Source: Pelobates cultripes (lineage: Eukaryota; Chordata; Amphibia; Anura; Pelobatidae). From it: a stretch of DNA of 64,000 nt. This document shows, piece after piece, positions 22,212 to 33,232 of this stretch (its first letter is position 1; every line of letters begins with the position of its first letter). The translations under genes and the position numbers were made by a program. The notes beneath the pieces are model-generated. The model was not told the origin of the DNA. It searched no databases and saw nothing but the letters and a program-made list of their open reading frames with translations. The stretch is taken from positions 266,853,093 through 266,917,092 of the forward strand of contig OW240916.1 of the NCBI GenBank assembly GCA_933207985.1, written 5' to 3'.

Positions 22212-22646
22212 GCAGCGTTATTCACTAACGTGAGAATTCAAAGTGAATTCAAAATTAATTTCAAACTTAAGGCAAAATTAGCTGAAGAGGAAGAATAGCT
22301 GACACAGAGAAATATTTTCCAGTCCAGCTATTTTTGACTTAAAGGAACCCTACAGTGTTAGGAAGAAATTATATATTCCTAACGCTATAGTGCCCTAGCC
22401 ACCATTTTTTTGCTCAGTGTTTCCACACTGTGCCATTTTTCCAGGTCAAACACCACCTCTTTAACTGAGATAATCGAGAGATTGATGATCTCAGTCGATC
22501 CAATGCTTTACCTCGATCCTGTAGAACTACAATGTTTTGTACTGAGGGTTAAAAGGGAGGAGAAGGCACATGCCCCTTCCCCAACAATAGTATACCTTTA
22601 AATTTGAAGTTTACTTTGAATTCTCACTATAGTGAATAGCCCTGCA
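22212..22646. mobile_element. MITE with TATTCACTA-type inverted ends, interrupted by a T2 MITE
   Basis: Left end GTTATTCACTAACGTGAG and right end CTCACTATAGTGAATAGC are inverted repeats that continue into GAATTCAAAGT. A related left end occurs at about 27437 (GTGAGAATTCAAACTGAATT). The target duplication could not be fixed. Confidence 0.65.
22339..22601. mobile_element. T2/Kolobok-type MITE nested in the preceding MITE
   Basis: Begins TTAAAGGAACCC and ends GTATACCTTTAA, i.e. TTAA target sites with TTAAAGGRR-type ends as described for Xenopus T2 MITEs. A hairpin near the left end (CAGTGTTAGGAA / TTCCTAACGCTATAGTG) resembles those of other copies in the window. 263 bp, non-coding. Confidence 0.75.
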
Positions 22647-22649
22647 AGA

Positions 22650-24210
22650 CACCAAGAAGGACTGGACATTGGCCATATTGGTCATATCTGAGCAAAAGTT
22701 TGGTTGTCCTAGAAAGGAGCCAAATATGTATTAATTGAGCAAGGATCAACATTGTCCAGATAAACAGAATGCACTTTCCAAGCGTCTGTGATACCTGTAA
22801 CTAGATTAAAAGTAGCTCTGTGTTTATAAGCATGCATAAGAACATAATACACCGTACACAAGTCCTTTGTTATAAAGTTCACTGCATACAATACCAGTCA
22901 GTGTTGTATTATGCAAAGTGAATACAAAGAAGGTTTCATTATTTTGAAAGGCATAACACAAGGTATTTTCCTAGTTGATATAGTTGTAGCCATATTTAGA
23001 GAAAATAACCGTAAATAAAAAAATCCATTTCTACAACAGTGGAAGGAAGTTAATTACAATTAACTCTCTGTAGACATTTTACTGCATGAATTTATTTTCT
23101 GTTGGAGACTGCTGATTTACTAGTCAGGACGTGAAAGTAAGACTCGTCACACTAGTGAAGCGTTTCCAGAAATAATCAGAAAATTACAGTAGTTGTGCTG
23201 TTCTCATTGTTTCAATATTTAAGATGGAGAGATGATAAAATTGTGTATTTGCTGTGTGTCAAACCATCACCATCAGTCCTCCAGGTGGCATACGTGAAGT
23301 AAAGATTGAGTTCAATTATTCCATTCTCTGGACACTGACAATTGAGCATCAAGTCCAGATCAACATTTGATCCTTAACCAACACAGGCCATTATCAAAAC
23401 CAAAAATGCTCTAGAATAATTTTTTGAAGAGAACAATTAAAAACATGTAATATGTCTAGTTAATACAGAAGGATAATTCAATCCCTGGTCACTGGTGTCA
23501 AGATCGTCAATCATTCAGCAGTTTAGGGTGGCACTTTTGTCATCCCATAAAAAAAAGGTCTTTAAAATTAATTAAATTTAAAAAAAATCTATGGGGGTTA
23601 TAAGTGTACGTACCTTTGCCTGCTCCTTCCAAGTGGCATATCTGCTAAATGTTTAAAAATAGACTTGACAGCCTTTGCTGCACAGTTGCTAGAAAAGGCC
23701 CGTGGAACCTGTGAAATAACAGGGGGAGGGGGGACATAATTAATAATTATTAAATATTAATAACAATGTTGGATTATCTAGTACCCTCCCCTCCCGCATA
23801 GATTCCCACCCATGTGGGAAATGTGTGGGGGCCCTGATATTAATAATAATATATTATATATTCAACAAACAAGGAAGTGCACTCACGGGATTTGCTGTAG
23901 AAAAATCTCCACTTCTTTATTTCATGAAAAAGCAGGCTATAGCATGCAATTCAATGTTTCAGTCTCACACACAAGCCTTTCACCAGGATGCCAGTGATAT
24001 GAAAAGTGCACACCTAATTGTGGATTGAGGATTAAAATCAAGGGTGAACGTGAAAGGGAGGCTCTAGATATCAGTGAACCCCTGCATCACCAGTCTGTAT
24101 GCATCAAACACAACCCAATCAAGTGAGAAATCATTGCAGAGATCTGAAAAAGCAAAGAATGAGACACTGTGAAAAGTAAAATAAATTAGTGAAGAAATAT
24201 GTGCATTTAA
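22650..24210. other. Non-coding interval with diffuse repeat traces
   Basis: No exon recognised. Around 23870-23990 a segment reads, on the minus strand, CTGGTGAAAGGCTTGTGTG then CTGAAAC, one of several loci in the window with a CTGAnGA...GAAAC arrangement. Confidence 0.5.
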
Positions 24211-24232
24211 TATATGTATGTATGTATGTATG

Positions 24233-24271
<39 letters not shown>
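24211..24271. repeat. (TATG)n/(TA)n microsatellite
   Basis: Seven ATGT-type units grade into 15 TA dinucleotides. Confidence 0.95.
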
Positions 24272-24273
<2 letters not shown>

Positions 24274-24275
<2 letters not shown>

Positions 24276-24617
24276 GGTCGGTTAATTAGTGACTGTGAAA
24301 TACCATATGATTGGTTGAAGTCGGTGAGGTGTGCCGGAACTGACGTAGGGGGTAGGCCTGTAAAAAAGAGGGCCCCCCCTGAAGGTATTGTGTGAATATG
24401 ATAGGGTGCGGTGGGTGGGGTGAACAGCATACATCACGACAAAGGTAAGGAGAGAGGAGTAGCGTTTTATAGGAACGCTAACTCCTCCCACAAATACAGG
24501 CCTACAGCCTTAAACTTGTGGTCGGTTAATTAGTGACTGTGAAATACCATATGATTGGTTAAAGTCGGTGAGGTGTGCCGGAACCGACGTCGGGTGTAGG
24601 CCTGTAAAAAAGAGGGC
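24274..24617. repeat. Pair of about 100-bp direct repeats (24274-24373, 24518-24617)
   Basis: Both copies start GTGGTCGGTTAATTAGTG and end in GCCTGTAAAAAAGAGGGC, with few differences, 244 bp apart. They lie just left of a second direct-repeat pair and the DIRS-like RT, and may be its split terminal repeats. Confidence 0.8.
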
Positions 24618-24650
24618 AAAAAGATTGCAGGTAGACACACTTTATTCTTA

Positions 24651-25188
24651 GAAAAGAAAAAGTTACCTGCGCTCTCTCCTTAATCCCTATGTATATTTAG
24701 ACAAATGGAGGTCATTTAGTTACTCCAATGGCCATTGGAGGGAATGCCCGCCTGCCAACATCAAGGCAGACCCCCCTAACCAGGTCCTAACACTGACCCT
24801 TCAGCCTGCTTCCTTGAGCTTCTGGCAAAGATATCTCTAATGAAACAGAGAGGGGTATTTTTTATATACACCCCTATATACTTATTAACCCTTAATAGGG
24901 AACACATGGGATGGGCGGCAGCATTGTAACAAGGCTGTGTGATACAAAGTAAATACAAATACAAAAAGAGAAGTCCTACGCTCACTCCCATCACTACTGG
25001 GCCGGCAGCAATGACTACAGTACACATCAGCCCCAATATATAGTAAAAACCAAAGAAAAGAAAAAGTTCCTTAATCCCTATGTATATTTAGACAAATGGA
25101 GGTCATTTAGTTGCTCCAATGGCCATTGGAGGGAATGCCCGTCTGCCAACGTCAAGGCAGACCCCCCTAAGCGGGTCCTAACACTGGC
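24651..25188. repeat. Pair of about 130-bp direct repeats (24651-24790, 25055-25188)
   Basis: Both contain AATCCCTATGTATATTTAG and GGCCATTGGAGGGAATGCCC; about 400 bp apart. The right copy runs into the RT fragment on the minus strand. Compatible with split direct repeats of a tyrosine-recombinase retrotransposon, but the full structure cannot be seen because of the assembly gap. Confidence 0.75.
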
Positions 25189-25490
25189 ATTAGAGACATT
25201 GGTCTTACTGAGCCATGCGGCTTTACCTGCCCTCAAGATTGCTTGTATGGCATTATCCACGGTGGCATAGGGAAGAGAGAATTCGGTAGATGGAATGAGG
25301 GAGTTTAGGCATGGGTTTGGGGACGAGTGAGGAGCAGACAGATCAATGATTAGATGTTTTTTATTGGAATATTTACTGGTGGCTATACCGATTGGTTTTG
25401 TGCGCCAGGAGGTGAAGGGGGGGAGGAAAATGGGCCTATCATGAAGCCTATTTGGATTTCTTTACTGATCAGTTTGTCTACTGTTTGCGG
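25183..25490 (-). pseudogene. DIRS-like reverse transcriptase fragment, running into the assembly gap
   Basis: Minus-strand translation gives GFMIGPFSSPPFTSW, then PIGIATSKYS, KKHLIIDLSAPH, LNSLIPSTEFSLPYATVD and AAWLSKTNV. These are the N-terminal RT motifs of DIRS-type (tyrosine-recombinase) retrotransposons (GxIGPF-PF, K-x-R/H-LI-DLS-P-H, SINSLIP). The homology stops abruptly after SNAS, where the frame enters the direct repeat; the catalytic motifs that should follow are missing. The upstream part of the ORF would lie in or beyond the Ns. Confidence 0.78.
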
Positions 25491-25590
25491 NNNNNNNNNN
25501 NNNNNNNNNNNNNNNNNNNNNNNNNNNNNNNNNNNNNNNNNNNNNNNNNNNNNNNNNNNNNNNNNNNNNNNNNNNNNNNNNNNNNNNNNN
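25491..25590. other. Assembly gap, 100 Ns
   Basis: Exactly 100 N, the conventional placeholder for a gap of unknown size. The DIRS-like element is broken here, so more of it may be missing from the assembly. Confidence 1.
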
Positions 25591-27435
25591 AATTTAATAG
25601 GAAATCTAATACCTATATGAATGTTGGGTGTGTGAGGTGCACCATATTGCTATCTATATATAAACACGATCTTATCTTTTCTTTTGCTTGGTTGCTTAGC
25701 AACTTCAAAAATCATGACAAGGTAGAGGGAAGTGGGTCTAGTAAATTACACCGTTTGCTCTATGTGATAGATATTATGGTTGGGTTCACTTTGATAGTTA
25801 CCCTTTGTTCCCATGGCATTTTGGGTGCAGCTTGACCGATGGTGGTGGACCAATTTAAGAACATACACTCTTAGGAATACATTACATTTTATTGTTTGAT
25901 AATTATTCAGATTTTATTGGCTCCTGATGAGCCTTTAACTATGTTGACACAATCCTAGTCTCACCATTTTGATACTTTTCTAAAATTATTTTTGCCATTT
26001 TTGTTTCAGTGAAAGAACCTTTTGGTTGATATATCATGATTTCATGATATTTTAGGATCTGTATAACCTTTTTTTCATGAAGGGGTTAAGCAGTTCCCCT
26101 TGGTTTTAACATGTAAGCTTCCTTTTAGAAACCAGTTCCTATTAATATTGTTCCTCTATGAAAAGTGGAATTGTTTCACACTTGGCAAGTGCTCTCAGTG
26201 TCTTTCAACATATGACAGTAAATGTCTTCTTGGTAATAAAAAAAAGCTAGAACACAAACGATGAGTGTTTGATGCTTTCTTGAGGACAAGAAATGCACCA
26301 ATCTTACATTTTGCTTCAGTGCTAAATTGGATGTTTCTTTGGGTTCAGTGTTTACTAAAAACAGGTGAGTAATAATATATACTGTTTTAATATTTTGTTT
26401 ATTTGATTTGGTCACTGGTGACATTCAAGTGCTATGTAAACTACTAATTATTGAACATATACAATGAAAAAAGAAAGTTTATAGTTTGTTTCGAATTCTC
26501 CACCTGTAGTTTCCCGAATTATTTTTTGTGTGATAACTCTTGTAATATAATGTTGTGTTGTGTAGACAAAGGGCAAGCTCTGTTTGTTAAACTAATCGTA
26601 TCTTTTCTGTAATATTTAACATTATTAAAACTACATTCTTTTTTCATACACAGATCTACTCTGTAACTGTATATGTATTTATGATAAAATGATATATCAA
26701 TAGCTATTTGTCCGCTCTACTGTTGTTTGTTTGGAGCTCGGGTGCTGAATCAAGGGGCCAATTAGATAGTTGAACTGTATCTGGAATTGGATTACCATTC
26801 CTGTCAAATGTTGTCATTCACTTCGGCCACTAAAAATCATTGAATTACTGTCTCCTCCTGTATATAAGACAGGAAAATTCATCCAAAATTGATATTGTGC
26901 AGGGCATAGGAACAACCGCAACTGTTCAGGTCTCAGCCCTTTATGTGTCAGGGTGTACAAATTGAGAAAGGCCCGAGACGTTTCTTGTTTTTATGCACTT
27001 TACAAAAAATTGAGTTAGACTAGTGGGCCCTGCATAAACCTTCTTGGAGTATATTTCTGTTTTGACGATTATGTATTTGAATACTTCTCTCCAAAGCCAT
27101 TTAATGTACATTGTAACCGTCATGTCTAACCTGAAGTAGGTGCATCTTACCCCTTGGTGGCAGATAATGATAGGAGAATGAAGAATGATATATTCAGACC
27201 TCTGATAATTGGGGAAGCTATAACTGTAGTAGCTAGTGATCTTTCTACAGTCAAGTCCTGGATGTGTGATTACTTTTGAGTAAGGATTTCTATCATTTCC
27301 CAGTGAATACTGTGGAATAAAATACTTATTTTATGTTTCTGCATAGATATGTATTAAGGTTAAATGGTATTGGCACAGCAATCAACCCATGAAATCAGTT
27401 ATGGTTTTGGGAGCACGATCTATTATATTGAAATT
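25591..27435. other. Non-coding interval, nothing recognised
   Basis: AT-rich; no exon or bounded element supported. A MITE of the GTGAGAATTCAAA type begins at about 27437. Confidence 0.55.
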
Positions 27436-27591
27436 TGACAGGGTTATTTATGGAAGTGAGAATTCAAACTGAATTCAATGGGAATTTCAAATTTAAGGCC
27501 AGAATACCTGTAAGCCTAGCTGACTTAGAGATTTTTTTCTAGTCTGTCAATTTTGACCTTGCATTTGATCAACACATTAATATCACACATA

Positions 27592-29116
27592 TTAAAGGAA
27601 CACTCTAGTATTAGGTATAGAAACATGTATTCCTAATACTAGAGTGTTATACAAGCTAGTTAAATTTAGCAACCACCCAGCAGATATTAACTAAAGCATT
27701 TTAATTACCATATTCCCATGGCACTCTGGTCTTCCTGTGCAGCCACAGCCCGCCAGGCTGAGATTATCAATACTGATGACTTCAGCCAGTCCAATGCTTC
27801 CCTATAGGAAAATGCACAAGTACGCATGCAGTGCAAAAATCAGTGTAACGGAACACCTGGTACCCCGACTGGGTACCTCCGTTGATGGATGCTCCTAGCG
27901 CTTCCTGAGGGCTCCAAGCACTCCAGCCAACACCATAACCACCGTAGACTCCTCCAGAGAGCAAGGCAGGAACAAGCTCTTACAAGAGCTTAGTAGTGAT
28001 TTAGCAAAGGAGTATGACAAGCATAGCAATCCCTTGTAGCAGATTCCCGCAATAAGAGACGGCACTCTAAATTGAGGGTGAAGTAGAACTCAAGCTTTTA
28101 ATCAAACACTCTGCTTTTATGCCCATTTTACAAACATAGTACCGCCCACAGGGTTTTGAAGAACAACCAATCAATACATTACAACACAGCTAAACACTCC
28201 CATTCATACCAGCAGAAATCTTCCCCTCTGCCTGTGATACAATTATCTCAACACAATAGACTAACTTAATTATCACAGGCAGAAAATATACAGTTTTTAC
28301 ACAATATTAATAACTTTCAAAGTATACATGCCATTCACATAAAACATACATTTTCAGAATCAGCATACTCCATATACAAACATACTCAAAAACCATACAA
28401 TTCCCTTCAGTGGTTTTAAAGTTAGGTGTGGTAACTTACTTATCTCCAGTACAGGGCATAGCTCAATTACAATAGTAAAATACCTAAAAATACAGAATTC
28501 CCGGTATATTGAACAGAACCCCCACATTGTGAGCGCTCACTATATCCGAACAGCGCTCAGATCCCACAAACACAGTCAAATCGCCATGGGGTTAAACCAT
28601 AGCAAGGGCTGATGAGAGGCAGAGGAGGGGCAAAACAGTAAGTTCCAACTGGTCTGGCAGTTACCCTGGGACAACGCCCTGCTAGAGAACAATAGACAGG
28701 AAACAGGGGAGGGGTACACCTTCCCATGTATTTAAAGGGGCAGAAAACGTGTTTCAAAACCCAATAAGCCCAAATAAGTTTCTTAAAGGGCAATACATCC
28801 CAGGGGCCATAGTCACATGGCAGGAGGCTGGCAATCAGTCTTCTCCAATGTTCCGCCACAATCAGCATTGTCTCATAAAAATGCATTGACTCAATGCATC
28901 TCTATAAAAAGCATTCAGCATCTCTATGTAGAACAAGGAGACACCAAAGCCTTCCTGCAATCTTTGCAGGACTGCATCATGGAGCCCCTCTAGTGAATGT
29001 CTGAGTGACAGCCACTAGAGGTAGAATTAAGCCATGTTTGCACTGCTGTGACTACATGAACAGGATCTTAACTACATTAAGCTGTATTAGTTCTGGTGCC
29101 TACCATGTCTCTTTAA
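27592..29116. mobile_element. T2/Kolobok-type MITE interrupted by a solo LTR
   Basis: Begins TTAAAGGAACACTCTAG and ends CATGTCTCTTTAA, with TTAA at both ends. Near the left end is a hairpin (ACACTCTAGTATTAGG / CCTAATACTAGAGTGT). Interior phrases (GACAGCCACTAGAGG) match the copy at 7076. Without the 1,022-bp LTR plus duplicated target it would be about 500 bp. Confidence 0.72.
27844..28860 (-). mobile_element. Solo LTR with 5-bp TSD (gypsy-like family, copy 2)
   Basis: On the minus strand it begins TGTGGCGGAACATTGG and ends GGTGTTCCGTTACA, so it has the TG...CA ends of an LTR. The 5-bp sequence ATCAG flanks it at 27839-27843 and 28861-28865. No internal retroviral or gypsy coding sequence is present, so this is a solo LTR left by LTR-LTR recombination. 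A 5-bp duplication and length of 1,017 bp fit Ty3/gypsy-type elements. Related copies: 15055-15881, 39685-40321 and about 54357-54704. Confidence 0.85.
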
Positions 29117-29176
29117 TTATTGCATCTTAAAACATTATGTGGTATTTGTTTAGAAAAATAAACTGTTTTGTTTGTT

Positions 29177-29520
29177 AAAAGGACACACCAGACCCCTAAT
29201 GCACTTCAGCTTGCTTAAAAGTTTTATTTGTGAAAAGCGTAGTATTTTTTCGTTTTGCAAAAAATTTAGATTTCAATTGAAATGTAAACTTTTATAAATT
29301 AAGCTTGTTACACCCCCATGGATTTCACTCAAGCAACTGGTCTAGTTATTTACTTGTTTGTTTAGTTCAGCGGAGCTAAATTCAAGAGGCAGGTAATTGC
29401 TCTGATTGGATAGCTACAAAAAGTATGGGCATGCAAAGCTGTTTTAGATATATCCCAGTGTAAAAAGTGCATAGTTAAATGCAGGCAAGTTTCTATTTGG
29501 CATCTATCTACTTAATAGTG
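29177..29520. mobile_element. TTAA-ended interspersed repeat, copy 1
   Basis: Starts TTAAAAGGACACACCAGACC and includes GCTTGTTACACCCCCA and GTTTAGTTCAGCGGAGC. The same order of phrases occurs at 56455-56890, and a short inverted piece at about 59626-59690. The terminus resembles T2/Kolobok ends. Confidence 0.6.
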
Positions 29521-32500
29521 ATTTTTATTGTTTGTGTATTTCGGCAGTGGAGTTTACTTTTAAGTATCCTGATCACCTTTAAAAATTAAATCTCTAAAAA
29601 ATATAATAAAGCAATCTCATTCATTAATGAATTCCACATCATTATTGCTCTTATTGTAAAGAACCCTTTCTTATAATGTAATGTGCAAATCCTCATTTTT
29701 TATATGGATGATCTCCATAAAGTCCTGTTAATACACAGGTTACGAGTGTACCTGCATAAATGTGCATAGTATTATCGTCTTTTCCAAGATGTCTCTTTTG
29801 AAAATGAAACAGATTAAAACAGATAATGTTTTTCTAACCTTTCTCCATATGTTAAATCTTCAATTCCCTTACTTACTTGACTAGTTCCATAAAATGTTAA
29901 ATCTCATTAAATGCTAGTATTTTTTTAGCAGTAGTAGTAGTAATTTTCTAGAGTAATTGTGGTGATCATATATTTAATACATATAAAAATATATTCAGAA
30001 ATTAGAACAATTTTAGTATATATTAAAATAGATGTTAATTTGCATTTTTTCATAATGGAAATAATAATAATATCCATTATAAGGATTTTTCGTAGATAAA
30101 TTGCGTATTTATTGTTTTCACTTTTTTTCCATTCTAAAAATTTGTTATTTTCTGCTGCCTAATACCTGTCCTCTTTTTTTGAATTTGCTGTGCTATTTGT
30201 TTTGGAGTAATTTGTGTTTTCCAAACTCAGACTGCCAGTCATGGTCAACTACATTTCCCTGAATGATGTATTTTTCTGTGAATTTAATTTCAAAAAGTCC
30301 TTAGCAGACATTTTTCTGTTGATTTCTGTGGAAATATTTTTTGCTGAAGCAATTTACAGTTAACGTAATATTACTAACCTCACAAAATAGGTAGAACCCA
30401 CTCACATGTTTAAAATTACTTTTTTTTGATCACACCTACAGAAACATTCTTCTTTTTCATATCTCTTGTTTCCCCACAACACAACTACATTGCATGCAGT
30501 TATCTTCCCTCACAGCTATACTATAATTACACACCAACTTTCATAGCACAACTAGACTTTACTAACTTATCTTAAATTACAATACAGACATATTGTATTG
30601 CCTTGTCATGTTCGCCAGACAGTGATACCATATTGGCTCTTTTTACTGTCCCTTGAAGTATTCCGGACACTAAATACAGCTTAGAAAAAGTAGGCACCAT
30701 AACCACTTCATGTCACTATATCATTATGTTTAGATTTTAAAAAAGGCCTGGTTAGATGATAGGCAGATAGTTTTTTTTTTATTATTATTATTTGTGGCAT
30801 TGACTGTGTCTGCTTTTGGTATGTGGGGTTAAATTAGTGTTTAAGTGTCTTGGTTCTTATTATTAAGGTGCTTAAATAAATTAAATATGTTTGCTATCAT
30901 TGTTTATTATTTAAAAAAATATTTTATATATTATTGTGTTTTCAACAGTACACCATATATTTTATTTAGCCATCCAGACCATTCCGCAAATATGTGAAGC
31001 AAAAGTCATCAGGATTCTCAGTGAAACAATGGATAATGCAGAATGCACCCCCTATTCTTTCATTTCATTAGGAATGTAAGAAAAGTTTATAATACAGCAT
31101 GTAATTGGGCAGAGGAGCAAGAGTACACCCTAGCCAACTCTTTCCCCTAAACTAATGGGTGGTGTAGGCCTTCCAGAATTAAAAAGCATTATGCCTCCCA
31201 CTTACTTAGAATTATTGACTGGCATGCCCATAGCTCTCAAAAAGATGGTTGCGTGTTGAGAGAAAGGTCTCTGATAGCTTAATGTGCTAGACTCTAGCTA
31301 GACAAATCTTCTGTTTCCAAATAATTCTTGCAGCACCCATTTATTGGAAGCATGGTAGCCTGTCAGGTATAAATATGATTTGACAACCTACCCTAATCCT
31401 TTAATTCCTAAAGTATTAGCCAGGGGGCATTAGTTGAGAATTTACCATTAAATGTACCTGGATATCTTTACTCACTCACAACCACTTTGGATATTTTTTC
31501 CAGCTTTTACATTACTGTCGTTAGGGTAGACATAGTGTTAACAGGGACCTTACTGTCGGAAATTCGGGAACCAGAACACATAGACAGAATCACAAACCAG
31601 AATATTGTAATACCGATCCTTAAAATGGTCGCTTTATACAATAAAGAATAGTCAGAGTACAAGCCGAGGTCAAAGGATGCAACAGAGCAGAATACACAAG
31701 AGACGTAAACCAGTCAAGATACCATACAACCAAACTTGAAGGAACGCGCTACTGGGCACAACAGGGCAAGGAGGAATAGGAGATCAGAGAATATATACCC
31801 CAATATTACTTGTGATTGGTTGAACTATGATTGGAGTTAACTACTATACGTGAGGGGTATCTTATCCAATTATGCTTGACCCTTACATCATTGGTATGTG
31901 CCGAATCCCGCAGGTATTTCGGGTGCATATTTAAAGAGTCAATCTGCTAGTGTGTAGCGTCTAATGGAATGCTGGAAGAGACTGTGGTAATAGGAGGTGA
32001 ACCATTGGGTAAGCATGCAGGAGGTCTGAATCTTACCTCATTAGAAACACATTGTATCTTCCATGAGCATTTACACAGAGGTATATCTGCCTTACATCAA
32101 CTTCTATTAACCTTCCATCCCCTACTCCCCACTAAGTTTCTATGCAGATGGGAGTTCGAGTTTGGGCATACTCTCTATGAAGCTTAGTGGAAAAAAAACT
32201 TTATTTTGACACACCAGAGCTTAGTTTTAACTAATGTTCAGGAGATAAATAACAAACTCCTGAACTTTAGTTAAAACTAAACTTCACCCTTCAAATTGGT
32301 GTTAGAGACAGGTTGCCCTGCTGAGGAAGGATCAGAAATAGCACTGCACATTTGGTGGAGTTGCCCTCTTATAACTTCTTTCTAGATAGCGATACATGAA
32401 GAGATACATAAAATTACAGATTATCATATCCCATTTTCTACAAGCTATGCCTTTCATCTCTCTCTAATTTCAATTGCTGATTATAAAAAAGTAAATCCCT

Positions 32501-33230
32501 TTAAGCAACTTTTAAAGACTGCTAAATTATTGATTTAACTTCTCTGAAAGATGCCTGTGGTTCCCACCTTGCATCAACGGATGACCAAAGTTGAAGAATT
32601 GCATGGTCAGATCAGGTTGACCAAACTTGGTTACCTTGCCTGAGATTCTTTTCCGCACTTCCCCTACTTAAGTCTTAAACCTTTTTTTATTGTTTTCCCA
32701 CCATCACAGTTGGTCTAACATAGGGTAATAAGTTCACCAAAAGTTCACCAAAAGACACACTAACTGGACCTCCAGTGACTATTATGCTCATCGCTCTCTC
32801 AGGGGTTAAAAGTTCAACTCCAACTTCTTTCTTCATCACTTACCCATGAAATTTTTCATTGTAGAAACATACATAATTATACATCGTATATATTCACCAA
32901 GAATGACTCAGTCTCATACTTCCTGACTTTGATGCAGTAACCTCCAATGCAGTGTCATGGGTATTTCAACTTTGAATATTTTATTACATAAACATAAAAT
33001 AATAAAAACCACAATAAAATAATATGAACAGTATTACTCCAAGTCCCTATGAGTTTTGTCTCTTCTGCAAAAAAATCTTCAGATAATCCATGTTTTCGTG
33101 GTGCATGTTCTCTCCGTCACCACAGCTCTTATTGTATACTCAATTTCACTTCAATGACCACACGGGAATATCCATATGATAGCCCAGTGTATGTGAGCCC
33201 TGTTTGACTGGTGCTTATAAAGACTGAATC
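29521..33230. other. AT-rich non-coding interval
   Basis: No gene recognised. About 31530-31780 has sequence reminiscent of LTR-retrotransposon untranslated DNA (AAGCCGAGGTCAAAGGAT, repeated CAGAATA/CAGAGTA phrases), too weak to bound. A strong hairpin lies at 32221-32280. Confidence 0.5.
32221..32280. repeat. 24-bp inverted repeat (hairpin)
   Basis: TTAGTTTTAACTAATGTTCA-GGAG (32221-32244) pairs with 32257-32280 at 23 of 24 positions around a 12-nt loop. No flanking duplication was seen. Confidence 0.8.
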
Positions 33231-33232
33231 TA

